Assembly: GCF_047496725.1 (NCBI RefSeq)
Contig: NC_132986.1
Span: 9,645,031-9,709,030 of the forward strand
Origin: Anoplolepis gracilipes
Taxonomy: Eukaryota > Arthropoda > Insecta > Hymenoptera > Formicidae
DNA: 64,000 bases
Reading direction: 5' to 3'
Shown: positions 53,069 to 64,000 of the stretch, one piece after another
Layout: each line of letters starts with the position of its first letter
Numbering within the stretch: the first letter of the stretch is position 1
The notes under the pieces: model-generated
Databases searched by the model: none
What the model saw: the letters and a program-made list of their open reading frames with translations, nothing else
What the model was told of the DNA's origin: nothing
Translations under genes and position numbers: made by a program

Positions 53069-53132
53069 TAGGACTTTGAATAAGATAAGATAAAGATTGT
53101 TAGGACTTTGAATAAGATAAGATAAAGATTGT
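53069..53132. repeat. Exact 32-bp tandem duplication carrying GATA motifs
   Basis: Two identical head-to-tail copies of a 32-bp unit that begins taggactttg and contains aataagataagataaagatt. Each copy has overlapping AGATAA sites, the consensus for GATA-family transcription factors, giving a cluster of about four sites within 64 bp. Confidence 0.9.
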
Positions 53133-54212
53133 CTTAATTTTTATTTTCAAATAAATTTGAATAACTATCGGGTAGCACTTTCGAGTAGGTACATTACTTT
53201 GAAAAACGACGATGCCAATAATCTTAAAGAAACATGCTTGTAAGATTTAACTACATTGTAGGTGATATAAAATAAAGATTTAAAAAATTTATAAAAATAT
53301 GCACGTTTTTCGTAATCCGATATTACGTACTTAAAATTTAAAAAAAGATATAGCCCTATTTAATTAATAGACACTTTGTGTCTTACATAAATATTTAGAA
53401 AGAAAAAAATCTTAAAGAAAAGAGAATTTTTTTTATGTCGATTGAGAATTGATTTTATTAATTAAATAATTTTACAAAACATATAAAAGCAATTTAATAA
53501 GGAATACGTTGCATTTTCGTGAAAAAAAAAAAAAAAAAATTCAAATTTGATTGGAACAATCGTCCTTGTAAAATTTGTCAATATTAAAGATGTTATGAAG
53601 ATGCAATCGCAGCTGTGCATTTTAACCAAGTGCAGGTGTACGAACTGTCGTCGCAGTAAATACGATATTAAACGCAAGAATAATTTTTTTAATCGAGATA
53701 AAAATGCGATATTGCGTGCATAAATGCGTGTTTAAATGCATATCGATATAAATTATGACGAAACGTTCAGACGATCGTGCGGTTGCGAATATTTTAATTT
53801 TCGCTTGATCGTAGAGTTAATCATCTCGACGCGTGAAGCTATCGTACAAGCATCGCGAAAAGCATGAGAGGATGAGGATGTATCGCGTTGGTCGACCCAC
53901 GGCCGTTCTTTCATTTCCCCTCGACAAGAGAGCGTTTCTCGTCTCGCCGCCTTCCTCGTTGTTGCCATCCGGGCGGTGTCAAGAAACGCGAATATGTCAT
54001 AACAGAAGCATTCGTATGACGAAGAAAGATGGTCGAAGAAATTTGCAAATTTAATTCTCTTTTCTATTTTAATATAAATAGATTTGTTCGGAAAGTAATT
54101 TTAGAAATTTTAATAATACGACAGAGAAACATAAGTGTCTTCTTTTCGGTGATCAGAAGATTGGTACCGCATATAAATAAAATCACTTTTAGACCTTACT
54201 TTTAGGTATTTA

Positions 54213-54371
54213 TAGTAATCCATTATCCATTCTTATATTTAAGTCATGTCTTTAGGTCGTTTAAAAAGACTCCGCCAATCAGATGGTTAAATGGGAGAAA
54301 TGGTCTTAAGACCATTACTCCCCTTACTGAAAGTAATCTTAAATATAAGAACGGACTATGAAAAATATCGG
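54213..54371. mobile_element. Short inverted-repeat element (MITE-like, about 160 bp)
   Basis: The left part reads ccattcttatatttaag, and the right part its complement cttaaatataagaacgg. Outer bases also pair loosely (tagtaatccat against acggactatg). An internal 18-bp palindrome, aatggtcttaagaccatt, lies at about 54299-54316. There is no coding capacity, and the element boundaries are approximate. Confidence 0.5.
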
Positions 54372-54754
54372 CTTTATAATCCTATTCGTCTTCATCTATC
54401 AAATTTCGCTCTGTTTAAATTCTCTTGGAAGGGACCGAAATCGAGGATGAAGGTCACCTAATCTAACCCTTCATAAACAAAAGGTGAATAGTTGGGAGGA
54501 AAATGACGCATACATAACGTCGTAACAAAAATTCATCGATATATGTATACGATGTCTGGCTGTCTGCCTTGTTCACCGTGCAAGATATCGCCTCTCCGTT
54601 TTCCGTGGGCGCTGAAACTCTTCTTCGACCTGCCCCACTTCATCCTCTCAGCTCTCGCCGCAGCTGCGCATCATCCTTCGTCGTTCTCCAGGCGCGCGTC
54701 TGGTAGCCACGGGGCCGACGACGCCGTTTCCCTCCTGCGCCAGCTGTGCGTCGC

Positions 54755-54865
54755 GGCGATGGCGATGGCGATGGCGATGGCGGTGGCGGTGGCGGTGGCG
54801 GTGGCGGTGGCGGTGGCAGCAGCGGTGACGACGGCGGCGGCGGCGGCGGCAGCGGCAGCGGCGGC
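54755..54865. repeat. GGC-rich hexamer array (ggcgat / ggcggt)n
   Basis: Four GGCGAT units, then six or more GGCGGT units, then GGC/GCA triplets. The unit is a multiple of three and free of stops, which creates long open frames on both strands (Ala-Met/Ala-Val on plus, Ala-Ile/Ala-Thr on minus). Confidence 0.85.
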
Positions 54866-55925
54866 AAATCGAGCTGCGCGCATGAGAGAGAGCCACGAGA
54901 GGGCGAAGGATAGTGTCCGGGTGTCGGCTGTGAGAGAGTAAACCGATTGAGCCGGGGTTCTCTTTTCTCTGTCTCTCTGGCCGCATATTCCGGCCCGGCG
55001 GGAAGGGCCGCGAGAAGCCGATGATGAGAACAAGGCGCAGGCCCCTAGATATTTGCGGAACCAGGTATCCGAGGGAACTCTAACGCGATCCGGCCGCTCG
55101 GTATTCTCCAGCAAGCCCAAATCATTCGGATTATTCGGATAACCGGCTCTGTTGAAATGTTTCGTGAAAGTCTCGGATCTCGGAGTCTATATCAATAAGC
55201 TCGTTGATTTGAACAAGTTCTTTAACTTTTCAATGAGTCGCAAAGTGAACCTAACCATCAAAAAAACCAGTGGTTGCGAGATCTGAAGAAAGATATCGAA
55301 ACATAGAGAAACTTTATAATAATAATTAATAAAGATAAAATTAAAAGCGATATTTTTCTATGCAGCGAAGTAGAAGTTAGAATCTGTTATCCACTTTTTC
55401 CCGAAGGAAACTTGAGCTCTTCAAGAGTCATTATTTTGTCTCATAATAGTCCATATATACATAGAATTATAAATAATCATGTTAATACGAATTAATTTTC
55501 AAAAACAGTGTTATGATTGAAGTGCGCTTTCAAATGATCAGAATTTCACGACGCGAACCCAAAGCTCGTGACGAAAATTGAGCGAAAAGAAAAAAGAATC
55601 GAAAAGAAGGAGTGCAGGCGAAGGTAAGAGAACAAAATCACCGGAAATCAGTCTGTCTTTATTCGAGAAGTTGCACCGAACCGGCGAGAACCGAGGACAG
55701 CAGACCTCCTCCTGCGCTCTTCTTTCCGACAGCTTTCTGCTCGATCGGGAGACCCACGCGACTGATCGAGAGAAGGAGTACCGGATGCGTTCTTTAACCA
55801 GCCTCCAGGAACCACCCTTCCAAATCGTTCTCTAACAGAGATCAGACGAGAAGAGCCGCGAAGATGAAAAGTTTTCGGATAAATAAAATTTAACGCATAC
55901 TTAGGTAATTGTTATCTATTTAAAT

Positions 55926-55957
<32 letters not shown>

Positions 55958-57076
55958 TATTATAATTATTATGTCAGATGTTTTTTAGATATTATAATTA
56001 ATCCGATAAATATTTTAAGGTCATATATTCTATTTATTTTTCTTTTAATATACTGCGAATACATATTGATGTTTCAGTTATAGTAATGAGTCGTTATCTC
56101 TAAGCATTAGTACAAACACGTCCTTAAGCTGATACAACTATTTTTAATGTTAAGACTGACGGTAAAACAAACAAGTAATAACGACAAAAGAGCATTAAAA
56201 TTGAAAAAGTTCTTGAAACGATTCTTCTTTTAGATATGTCTATGCAATTAATCTCGCTCTCCCTCGTTTCGTTTACGATCTATCTTGCGAGAAAAGATAA
56301 TGGTGTCAATAATTTTCTGGTCAATAAAGCCTCCGCGAAAGCCTTCCAGGGCGGATTTCTAATCAAACAGGCTATGCGCCAAATTATCGAATTGTTCACG
56401 ATCTTCTTACATTATCGATATTTAAAGTATACAGTTTAATCGAATCATGAGTAGTCATTGATTTCGACCATAGTAGTGAATTGATAAAAATCCATAAAAA
56501 ATCGAATTGAAAGTTTGATAACACTAAAAAGGTCTAAAAGAAAAATTTGATTTGATTTTATGATTCATCGATAATTTTGTGTCTTATAATATCCAAGATC
56601 ACGAGGTGGGGGGGGGGGGGGGATTTAATAATTCAGGAGATGTCGGAGGACAAGCTCCTGGACCTATTTCGATAGCGTTAAAATCTCTCGCCGCCGGAGC
56701 GACCCGTCGAGATACTCGTTATTTGCGTAGATTTTTGCTATTATGTTGTAAATGGCCAATTGTTTCTGTCATTGTCATTGATCGACTAATTCATAATATT
56801 TTGCACGATAGAAAAAAAAAGGAGGAAAAAAATTTGACCTAATTACAACCGAAATTCTATCGCGATCGATATACCCCAGATTAATCACAATAATGCAGTC
56901 TCGAATTTGCTTTTCTTCACGCTAACGTTAATGTCTCATTACATTGATGAGAATTTTTGAAATATTTTATTCTGTTGTGCAACTTTTTTTCTTCGTCGAA
57001 TTCCTCAGGAATAAGTAACATTTCAAGACTTTTTCTCGAAAATTATATCTGTCACATTACTTTAGAAATCTCATAT

Positions 57077-57080
<4 letters not shown>

Positions 57081-57136
<56 letters not shown>
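57081..57136. repeat. (GA)n microsatellite
   Basis: About 56 bp of pure GA. Confidence 0.95.
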
Positions 57137-57138
<2 letters not shown>

Positions 57139-57969
57139 GAGCATATATTTCTTATAAAAATAATTTTAGACGAAATAATTACATATTTAGACTTTTATTG
57201 TTTCGGTTATTGTTATATTATTGCACTGTCAAAAACGCAATTGCCTTTTGATATTACTAGATATAAAATTGGATTTAATTGGTTGACATAACAATATATA
57301 TATATATATATATATATTATGTTATGTCAGTCCGCAGTCTCTTCATTTTTCGATGCATTTCAATCGTTTCACAAATAATTGCCGAGAATGCACTGTTAGA
57401 GGAATGCATCTGAATATCCCTCATGATTCGGAATCATTCGGACGATATTGGAATAACGCGTGATAAGAAAGTATTTTAGTAGAAAAGGAAAAAAATTTGT
57501 ATAATGAGACCTTTCCAAGTTTATAGAAAATATTTATCATTTATAGACTGAAAAATCAGAGTAATTAAAGAAGCAAAAAGCTTAAGAATTCGTGACACGT
57601 ACTTTTAGAGAATTGTAATGGTATGTTTTGATAAAATATTTTTAACATTACAAAGCGCCCAGTTATAGAAGATACAATTTAACACTTCTTTGTCACGCAA
57701 CGAAGGAAAGAATGAATAATCAGGTGACAAGATAAAAAGAGAGAAGTATGAAAAAGAAGCAATGATTGCGATAAGACAATATTTTGATACGCTGGTATGT
57801 TCGTCGCCCATTCTGGAGAACAAACTCTCGCTTTTAAATACAGATTGAACGTTACGGAAGATCGTAACGAGATAATAAATGTGACGTAAAAACCGTGTCG
57901 GAGAAAAGAAAGTGAAGGGAGCAGATCGACGATAGCGATCTATAGCGTTATCACGCGGGCGAAAAAGGC

Positions 57970-58499
57970 GTGCATACGCCACGAGGATGCCATGAGGATG
58001 GAAAGAATCCTAAAAGGACCCTCGTTTGCAATAGCTCGCGCGTTGCCGATCTCCCTCCCCCGCGTTTTCCCTTCGCGCACGCGGCCGTTCCTTGCAACCC
58101 CAGGTTGCTGCGCGCCCCTCTTCCCCCTCCCCAGGACGGTCCTCCTCGTCACATCCCTGCCGTGACGGTAACGGCGGAGCACGATCATTGGTTCACCGGG
58201 TTCACGCAGGCACGGTACACGCAGCTGCCACCTCTTACGCTACAGGCCTGATCGGAACAAGACGTCAGTTCGGTGGAGAAGCGTCGTGAGTGCGGGTGAA
58301 GCGCGTGTGTAATCACCCTGTGCGTGTCACAGCGTCCTGTCCGCATCGTCCTCGTCGTTGTCGCGTCGCGTCGCGTCGCGCCGCCCCGCGCCGCGCCGTG
58401 CCGCGCCGTGCCGCGCGTGTTACTTCTATTTCGTTGCCCGTTCTTCGTGTTTTTATACGTGACACTTCAACATTCATCCCTCGTGGTCTTTTTCATTCT

Positions 58500-58532
<33 letters not shown>

Positions 58533-58586
58533 TTCTTTCTGACATATACGCGTTCGCTTCCGGTGTCATCAAGATCCATTTAAGAG
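57970..58586 (+). promoter_or_regulatory. GC-rich promoter and probable untranslated first exon of the THAP-domain gene
   Basis: A CpG-rich block (57970-58450) with cgcgtcgcg and cgccgcgccg runs is followed by a (TC)n tract and ends at a consensus donor (aagag then gtgagt, donor at 58587). The next plausible acceptor on this strand lies directly before the THAP start codon (tctcgatag, ending at 59659). The transcription start is not identifiable. Confidence 0.5.
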
Positions 58587-59177
58587 GTGAGTTCTTATCT
58601 CTTTCCATCTCTTTCCATCTCTTTCTCTCTTGTTATTTCTTTCTCTCTCTCTCTCTCTCTCTTCTCAATTGCGTTCTCCACCGGTTTCAGACGCCGGCCG
58701 GCCGATCGGTCGGTCGGTTAGTTTGATCTTTTATTCTGTCACAACGCCATCTCGATGCGAACGTGTAGTCGATCATCGTAACAGAGTACAAGGCGACACC
58801 TCTCGCAGACGCCACGCACTCAATCCGGTCGCATGTATCATTGTTTGACATTGCGTGTTTCATCTCTATACTTTTTCTCACTCACTCCCGATTCTCTCTC
58901 TCACTCTTTCTCGCTTTCGCGCATTAGTTCTACCACCCCTGATTCATTTTGACTCAGCAATACTAATTCACCGAGAAGAAAGACAAAGGAATAAAAAGGA
59001 TACCCGTGTCCAAAGTTTTAATCACGACATTTATCTGAGCGTCATTATTATTCGTTTCAATGCATTTCTGGTTCTGTTCCTACATCTTATGCCTTTTTTC
59101 TCTTTTTTATTAGATTTTTACTCAACTTGAGACTACGGATATCCTTTGGACATGTATACTTTCTTTTTTTTTTTTCT

Positions 59178-59214
<37 letters not shown>

Positions 59215-59660
59215 CTTCTGAATGGGGGATGAGAAAGGATTTTAAATAATCATGTTCCATTGTTTATTAAGGATAATTTAAAAAATATTTTTAAATATTT
59301 AAAAAAAATGTTTTAAATAATTTTTAAAAATTGTAAATCGCGTATATAGTCATTCTAAGGTTTATAATATTTTTCGCGAAAATTCTCAAAGATTGATCCG
59401 TTTTTTTTTAACCTTTCTAAAATACCTGCTTGTGCCTAAAATACCTGCTTTCCTATAATGCACCGTGTCCCTTAAATGCTGCTGGTATCATCCTCACCGC
59501 CTCATTCCCCCCGCAACACGTTTCGTTTACTTGGATTCAGGACATGAATCGAACAACATTTTCCATTAAGCTCCCGCCTACGCTCGAATTCGCTTCGTCG
59601 TCATTCTCCAGCTTGTTCTTCGTGTATAGATAATTCCAAGTTGGATTCACTCTCGATAGG

Positions 59661-60310
59661 ATGCCGCAGTGTGCCGTATCTTCGTGCCGCAATAGCCATC
59701 GTCGGACCCGCAAACAATCGGTCCGCTATCACCGATTTCCTCACAGGCCAGAAGTACGCGAGTTGTGGGTGCGCGCATGCGGTCGCGAGCCCCTCGCGAA
59801 CGGCGACGCGCCTTTCAACATCAACACAGCGCGCGTCTGCTCCATCCACTTTGACGTAAAGTTCTACGAAGACGAGAGTAGGGAACAGATGATGCAGGGC
59901 AATCAGAAGCGGAACAGACTGCGACTCGGGGCTGTGCCAACGATCGATGTGCCGATATCCGTGGAGCCGTGTTTCGATCTGCTCAATGAAAACGAGAAGA
60001 AACGATCGGCACAGGCGGCTCGCATTAAAGTTCCGAATCCGAAGCGCGTTCTCCTTCGGCCGGACGGACAGAAGGCCGTCAACTTGGACCACGTTGACGA
60101 GGGACCACGAGGGTGTACGAAGGCGGACGAAGGCGGCAACGCCAGAGAGACCAGCAGTAATAGCAGCGATAGCACCAGCACTAGCAATAACAGCACCATT
60201 AGCAGCAGTAACAATTGTGTTAACGAAAAGGAAGAATCGGATTTACAAGTGTCTAAGGACGATTTTTTCAAGGCGCTTGGTCTCGTTACCGTTGAGACTC
60301 AATTATTGTG
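59661..60310 (+). CDS. THAP-domain zinc-finger DNA-binding protein, N-terminal coding exon (partial)
   Basis: Starts MPQCAVSSCRNS and reads 216 full codons plus two bases. Residues 1-95 form a THAP domain, a C2CH zinc-coordinating DNA-binding fold: ligands Cys4, Cys9, Cys60 and His63 (ARVCSIHF), the invariant Trp36 (RELWVRAC), HRFP at 24-27, and the closing AVPTI at 91-95. The rest is basic and then low-complexity (Ser/Asn/Thr at about 163-188), with a short ordered end (DDFFKALGLVTVETQLL). Codons are GC-rich relative to the flanks. As in the 44627 exon, a TGA after TGG overlaps a consensus donor (tg then gtgagt, donor at 60311), so the exon probably continues by splicing. The ATG directly follows a possible acceptor. 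THAP proteins may be host regulators or domesticated P-element relatives; no transposase part is present here. Confidence 0.8.
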
Positions 60311-60881
60311 GTGAGTCACCGTTCTGTATCTATCGTATCCCCCTGTCTTTCAATTATGTAACTTTACGTTTCCGTTCTAACGGAAAATTACATGATCGAA
60401 AGCCTGCTCTATTGTTATTCGACAAATGAGTTTTACATTTTTTTTTCTTTTTCTTTTTTTACGTTATTTATATTCTTTTGTTTATATTTGAACTGTGCAA
60501 TAGTAAATATTAAAATTCATTTAATTGTTCTCTGAAGGCTATGACATGTGGAAAAGTTTAAGTCATAATTTTAATCGACTAAAGACTAAATCATGCCGTC
60601 ACCCTTGAAAAGCAATCCTAAAGTTGCTCCGCCATTTTGATGTTCGCGCACATGGTGTTAGGACACCATGACAAAGCTCGAGATAGTATCTTCTCCCCGC
60701 GTGTTTCATTACATGCATCTAAAACGAATCGATTATCAATTATCGTCATGTCTTTCTCCTACGATGCTTAAAATCCTTTCTATCGTTTTAACGCAAATTT
60801 TGCAATTGATGATAGATTTTTAAAGATTTCTAGAGATTTGAATTTTTATGTCTAAAAATATTTTTATATAAATTCTCTATA
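60311..60881. other. Intron or 3' flank of the THAP exon; nothing else seen
   Basis: AT-rich sequence with no gene signal. Confidence 0.4.
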
Positions 60882-61448
60882 TACATGATTTCTATAAAGT
60901 CTGTTCCACCTCTATATTTCGAAAACGATTCAAAATTGCGAAAAATCGCGAAACACGTGTTTGATCATTTCGAGGGGTTATTCTTTTGAGAGAATCGAAG
61001 AGGTTGCTCCCCTAAGAGGGTCCAAGGGGGATGACGACGTTCCTTAAAAATTTTAAATGGCACTACCTATTTTTATTGCATATTCTTATAGCTCATCTCG
61101 AGAGCTTTTCAAAACACTATAATAAAATATTTTTTTCTGAAGAACTTTTCGAGTTGTGAGACTTTTAAATTACAGTACCGCTAGTATTAGTATTGATATT
61201 AGTATTATCCAAGATGTACCACGTTTACATGCATACATATTTCTGGTTTTTTATGTTTGTTTTATTGTTTTTTAGTTAGTTTTTTTTAGTCTTTTGATTT
61301 TTTCAAATTAAAAAAAAAAAACTTTTTTTCTTTTCTTTTTTTTTTACTCAAAGGCGGACTTTACTAACAAGGAAAGGAGGTTTTTATACACATATTTAAC
61401 ATATTTAAAACGCATTAAAATCGAAGGGGGACACTTCCATACATTTTC

Positions 61449-61456
<8 letters not shown>

Positions 61457-61500
<44 letters not shown>
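61457..61500. repeat. Poly-T run, about 44 nt
   Basis: Pure T inside the deleted mariner-like element. Its flanks do not show a target duplication. Confidence 0.95.
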
Positions 61501-61505
<5 letters not shown>

Positions 61506-61559
61506 ACTCAAAAGCGAATCGTACGGGAACTGCACAATGACTTTAAATAACTACTGGAT

Positions 61560-61760
61560 TCACAGTAGCTGTTTAAAATGAGCACCATTCACTTTTTGAC
61601 AATAAAATAATCGATTAGAAAACTCCAGTCTTATATTCTGAAATGCTTCTCTGAACATATTCCTACAAGTTGTCATAATTCTCGCCTTAAGATTTTCAAT
61701 GCTATTAGGGGTAGTTTTGTATACTACTGACTTGAGACATACGCCGTCTGTGTACCAGTA
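61560..61760 (-). pseudogene. C-terminal remnant of a mariner-superfamily transposase
   Basis: Read from 61760 down to a TGA at 61562-61560 the frame gives about 66 residues, beginning YWYTDGV, with TTPNSIENLKARI in the middle and ending VNGAHFKQLL. The TPNSIENLKARI... and ...VNGAHFKQLL patterns match the C-terminal tail after the DDE catalytic domain of insect Tc1/mariner-type transposases. The N-terminal helix-turn-helix region and all catalytic acidic residues are missing; the frame runs directly into the inverted repeat. The product cannot be active. Confidence 0.75.
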
Positions 61761-62057
61761 GTGCTGTGACTTTCAAGTCTCATAATTCGAAAAGTTCTTC
61801 TACTATAATAAAAAATATTTTATTATAGTATTTGGAAAAAATCTCTCGAAATAAGCTGTAAGAATGTGCAATAAAAAGTAAGGGATTCCATTTAAAATGT
61901 CGTCTCCCTTGGATCCTCTTAGGGGAGCAACCTCTTCGGCCTCCTTAAAAGAATAGCCTCTCGAGATGATCAAACACGTGTTTCGCGATTTTTCGAAATT
62001 TTTTGAATCGTTTCCGAAATATAGGGGTGGGGACAGACTTTATAGAAACCCTGTATA

Positions 62058-64000
62058 TTATATTTACTAATTACATGTATCTACATATGTCCTGATTAAT
62101 AATCACTTATATGCTATTGATGACACTAGGACTAACAAACCGTTATGACAAAAGTATATATATATATAAACTTTTCTCCCTAAAATCATCTATAAAATTA
62201 TTTCTTTTATTTTTGCACGTATGTACTCAAAGGTTATTCTGTAGATATATACACTTCTATACAATCATTTTTATAGATTTTATTACAATATTATATAAGC
62301 TAATACATTTATTATGTTGTTACGAGTTTTACATAGTTCGCCATGGTGTTGCGACGATGATTACGATATGAAATGCAATTGAACATGAAAAATGTATGGT
62401 ATATGGTGGAAAGCTAAGCATAAATGCACGCGGAAAACTCGCCATTGATATCCTCGCGAAAGACAACTCAAAGGACTCCTACCGATAATAAGTATGTTAG
62501 TCGGCCACGTGCGCGCGGGGTTATGTTGCGTCCCGCCGATATCAAGGTCGTTTCGCCGCTATCCGCGCCAAGGAGAAATTCCATGTTCCTCATTGACTCT
62601 TGCACGCGAATACTTCTTGTTTCGTCGAATAAGAAAGTTAATGACACGAAACGTCTAAAATTGCAATACACGTGCAGCATAAAACAAAAAGCAAGGAAAA
62701 AAAGTTTCTTATGTTACAATTATAATAAATTTCACGTAGTATTTGGTCACTGAAATGTGACAAGAGCAGTAAACAATGCTTTACTTAAACTTGACATTTT
62801 TTTAATCCAACCTTATAAAATATATGCACTTTGAAATTACAACACAATTGACTCGTGCTACCATATAATTCGTGAATATTTATTTACGGTCTAGTCGTAA
62901 GAAGATTGTACCATTGAATGCACAAAAAGAATATTCGTTATCGATATCGAAGAAATGTTATCACTCGAATCATATTCCAAAATAATGACATGTGCATACG
63001 CAAATACATGTTGCACAAAGCAATCGATGATGACACAATACGAAACACATATGTTTGAAGAGAGAAGTTTACGTGTCTATTTTCTAAAAATATTAACAGG
63101 GACCGATAAATCTCTGGATTAAAAAGAAAAGTTTTTTTTAGGTATATTTATTACTAAAATACATATAACGAATAGTAAATTTTTATTTTGATAGACAATC
63201 TAACATTAATCTAACATTAATCTAAATAGACAATCAAACATTAAAAATGTGCAAGGCATTAAAAATTAAAGACTAGATGACATATTCTTGCAAGAAAACG
63301 ATCGAAAGTTGACTCATCTTTAATAAGCTTTAAAAGATAGTTTTGTAAAGGCAGTTTAATCACGAGAATCAAAAGATCTATACTGTACAGCATGCCAATT
63401 CTAACATCACTCAAATATTCTTATATATATGAAAAATTTCGAACAACGGTTTAGTTCGAGTACCTATAACAAGTGTGTATTACTTTATTTTGTTTATTAT
63501 TTTATTTTATTTTGTGTATTACTTTACGTCTGAATTTTATACCAAGAATTGATTATTGATTATTCTTTTGATTATTATATTTCCTAGTTCAAAGTTTCTT
63601 TTACAAAACATTTTTCTCATTGTCAGAGTCAGTACACAAAATACAAGACTATATAACGTGAGGAAAGAAAAAGCAAAGGATGAGTCTTACACGCACGATT
63701 TACCTGTGTTTGGACATTATGGTTTCGATAGAGGCAAATTTTGCCATGTTTAATAAATTTTGAAAAGTGTATTTTTTTTTAATTATTGAATGTTCTCTAG
63801 TGTTTTTCATGCTCGGTTTTCGTTTTTTTATTACAAGGACATGCCATTGACATTAGCAATTGACATTTTACTGTCAATTTTTAATCATAATTATAAAATA
63901 TTTAAATAAAGAAAGTTTACTAGAAATGAGTTTACACACTGCGCGTTTTTCAAATTAACTTTAAATTAAGTTAATCTTAAATAGTTCGATTAAGGAGTTA
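62058..64000. other. AT-rich sequence; no supported gene
   Basis: One GC-richer patch at about 62430-62620 and a short direct repeat (aatctaacatt twice near 63200). No protein, RNA gene or element is evident. Confidence 0.4.

Larger units (their letters stand above)
53133..57969. other. Spacer or intron; no supported gene
   Basis: Contains a short inverted-repeat element (54213-54371), a GC-rich island with hexamer repeats (54540-55140), poly-T at 55927-55954, poly-G at 56606-56620, (GA)n at 57081-57136 and (TA)n near 57295. Open frames here follow the repeats and show no domains. Confidence 0.35.
60882..62057 (-). mobile_element. Deleted mariner-like DNA transposon with long terminal inverted repeats
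   Basis: Arms 60882-61185 and 61756-62057 are reverse complements with moderate divergence. Shared features include tttctataaagtctgt, ctatatttcg, cgcgaaacacgtgtttgatc, gaggttgctcccctaagagg, tttttattgca, actataataaaatattttt and gaagaacttttcga. The right end, read inward, starts with the acagggtttc type of mariner terminus. Between the arms lies the 3' end of a transposase on the minus strand. An internal deletion has removed the rest of the gene, so the copy is dead. Confidence 0.8.

Noticed and set aside
59601..60271. Minus-strand frames opposite the THAP exon
   Set aside because: Antisense shadows. The plus frame has all zinc ligands and the AVPTI motif.

Overview
This window looks like nuclear DNA of an insect, most likely a hymenopteran such as an ant. 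The evidence is intron-containing genes with GT-AG splice sites, AT-rich spacers full of homopolymers and (GA)n, (TA)n and (CAG)n microsatellites, an insect-specific methuselah-type receptor, and non-autonomous DNA transposons. There is no sign of operons, bacterial genes or a CRISPR array. Most of the 64 kb is intron or intergenic sequence.

Layout. (1) 154-4607, minus strand: a complete six-exon methuselah-like class B GPCR. All splice sites and phases join, giving 487 aa with a signal peptide, a Cys-containing ectodomain and seven membrane segments. (2) 4.6-13 kb: spacer with an 11-bp tandem repeat, a non-autonomous hAT element with a perfect 8-bp target-site duplication (7512-8190) and a second short inverted-repeat element (about 12257-12664). 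(3) 13.2-19.2 kb, plus strand: a GC-rich leader region and one very large coding exon (15539-19164). It carries a conserved NPIFLW/VRCEDYDKRNRI block, an LxxLL motif and a PIDLS motif. I read it as the N-terminal part of an E93 / Mblk-1-type ecdysone-response transcription factor, with moderate confidence. (4) 19.2-35.1 kb: probable intron with a palindromic foldback element. At 35086 a (CAG)n exon begins whose splice phase matches the large exon in the polyglutamine frame. (5) 42.4-45.6 kb, plus strand: a gene start with two probable untranslated exons and a 318-codon acidic, disordered first coding exon. (6) 46-57 kb: spacer with several GC-rich islands and long microsatellites. (7) 58-60.3 kb, plus strand: a GC-rich promoter/leader and a THAP-domain coding exon. 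(8) 60.9-62.1 kb: a deleted mariner-like element with roughly 300-bp inverted repeats and the last 67 or so codons of a transposase on the minus strand.

The receptor gene and the E93-like locus are divergently arranged. The three plus-strand coding exons (ending at 19164, 45582 and 60310) all finish at a splice donor in the same phase, two bases into a codon, and none is complete in the window. They may be three separate genes, or alternative first exons of one large locus whose shared downstream exons lie beyond 64 kb. The sequence alone does not decide this. The DNA-binding Psq helix-turn-helix exon expected of an E93 gene was not found here.
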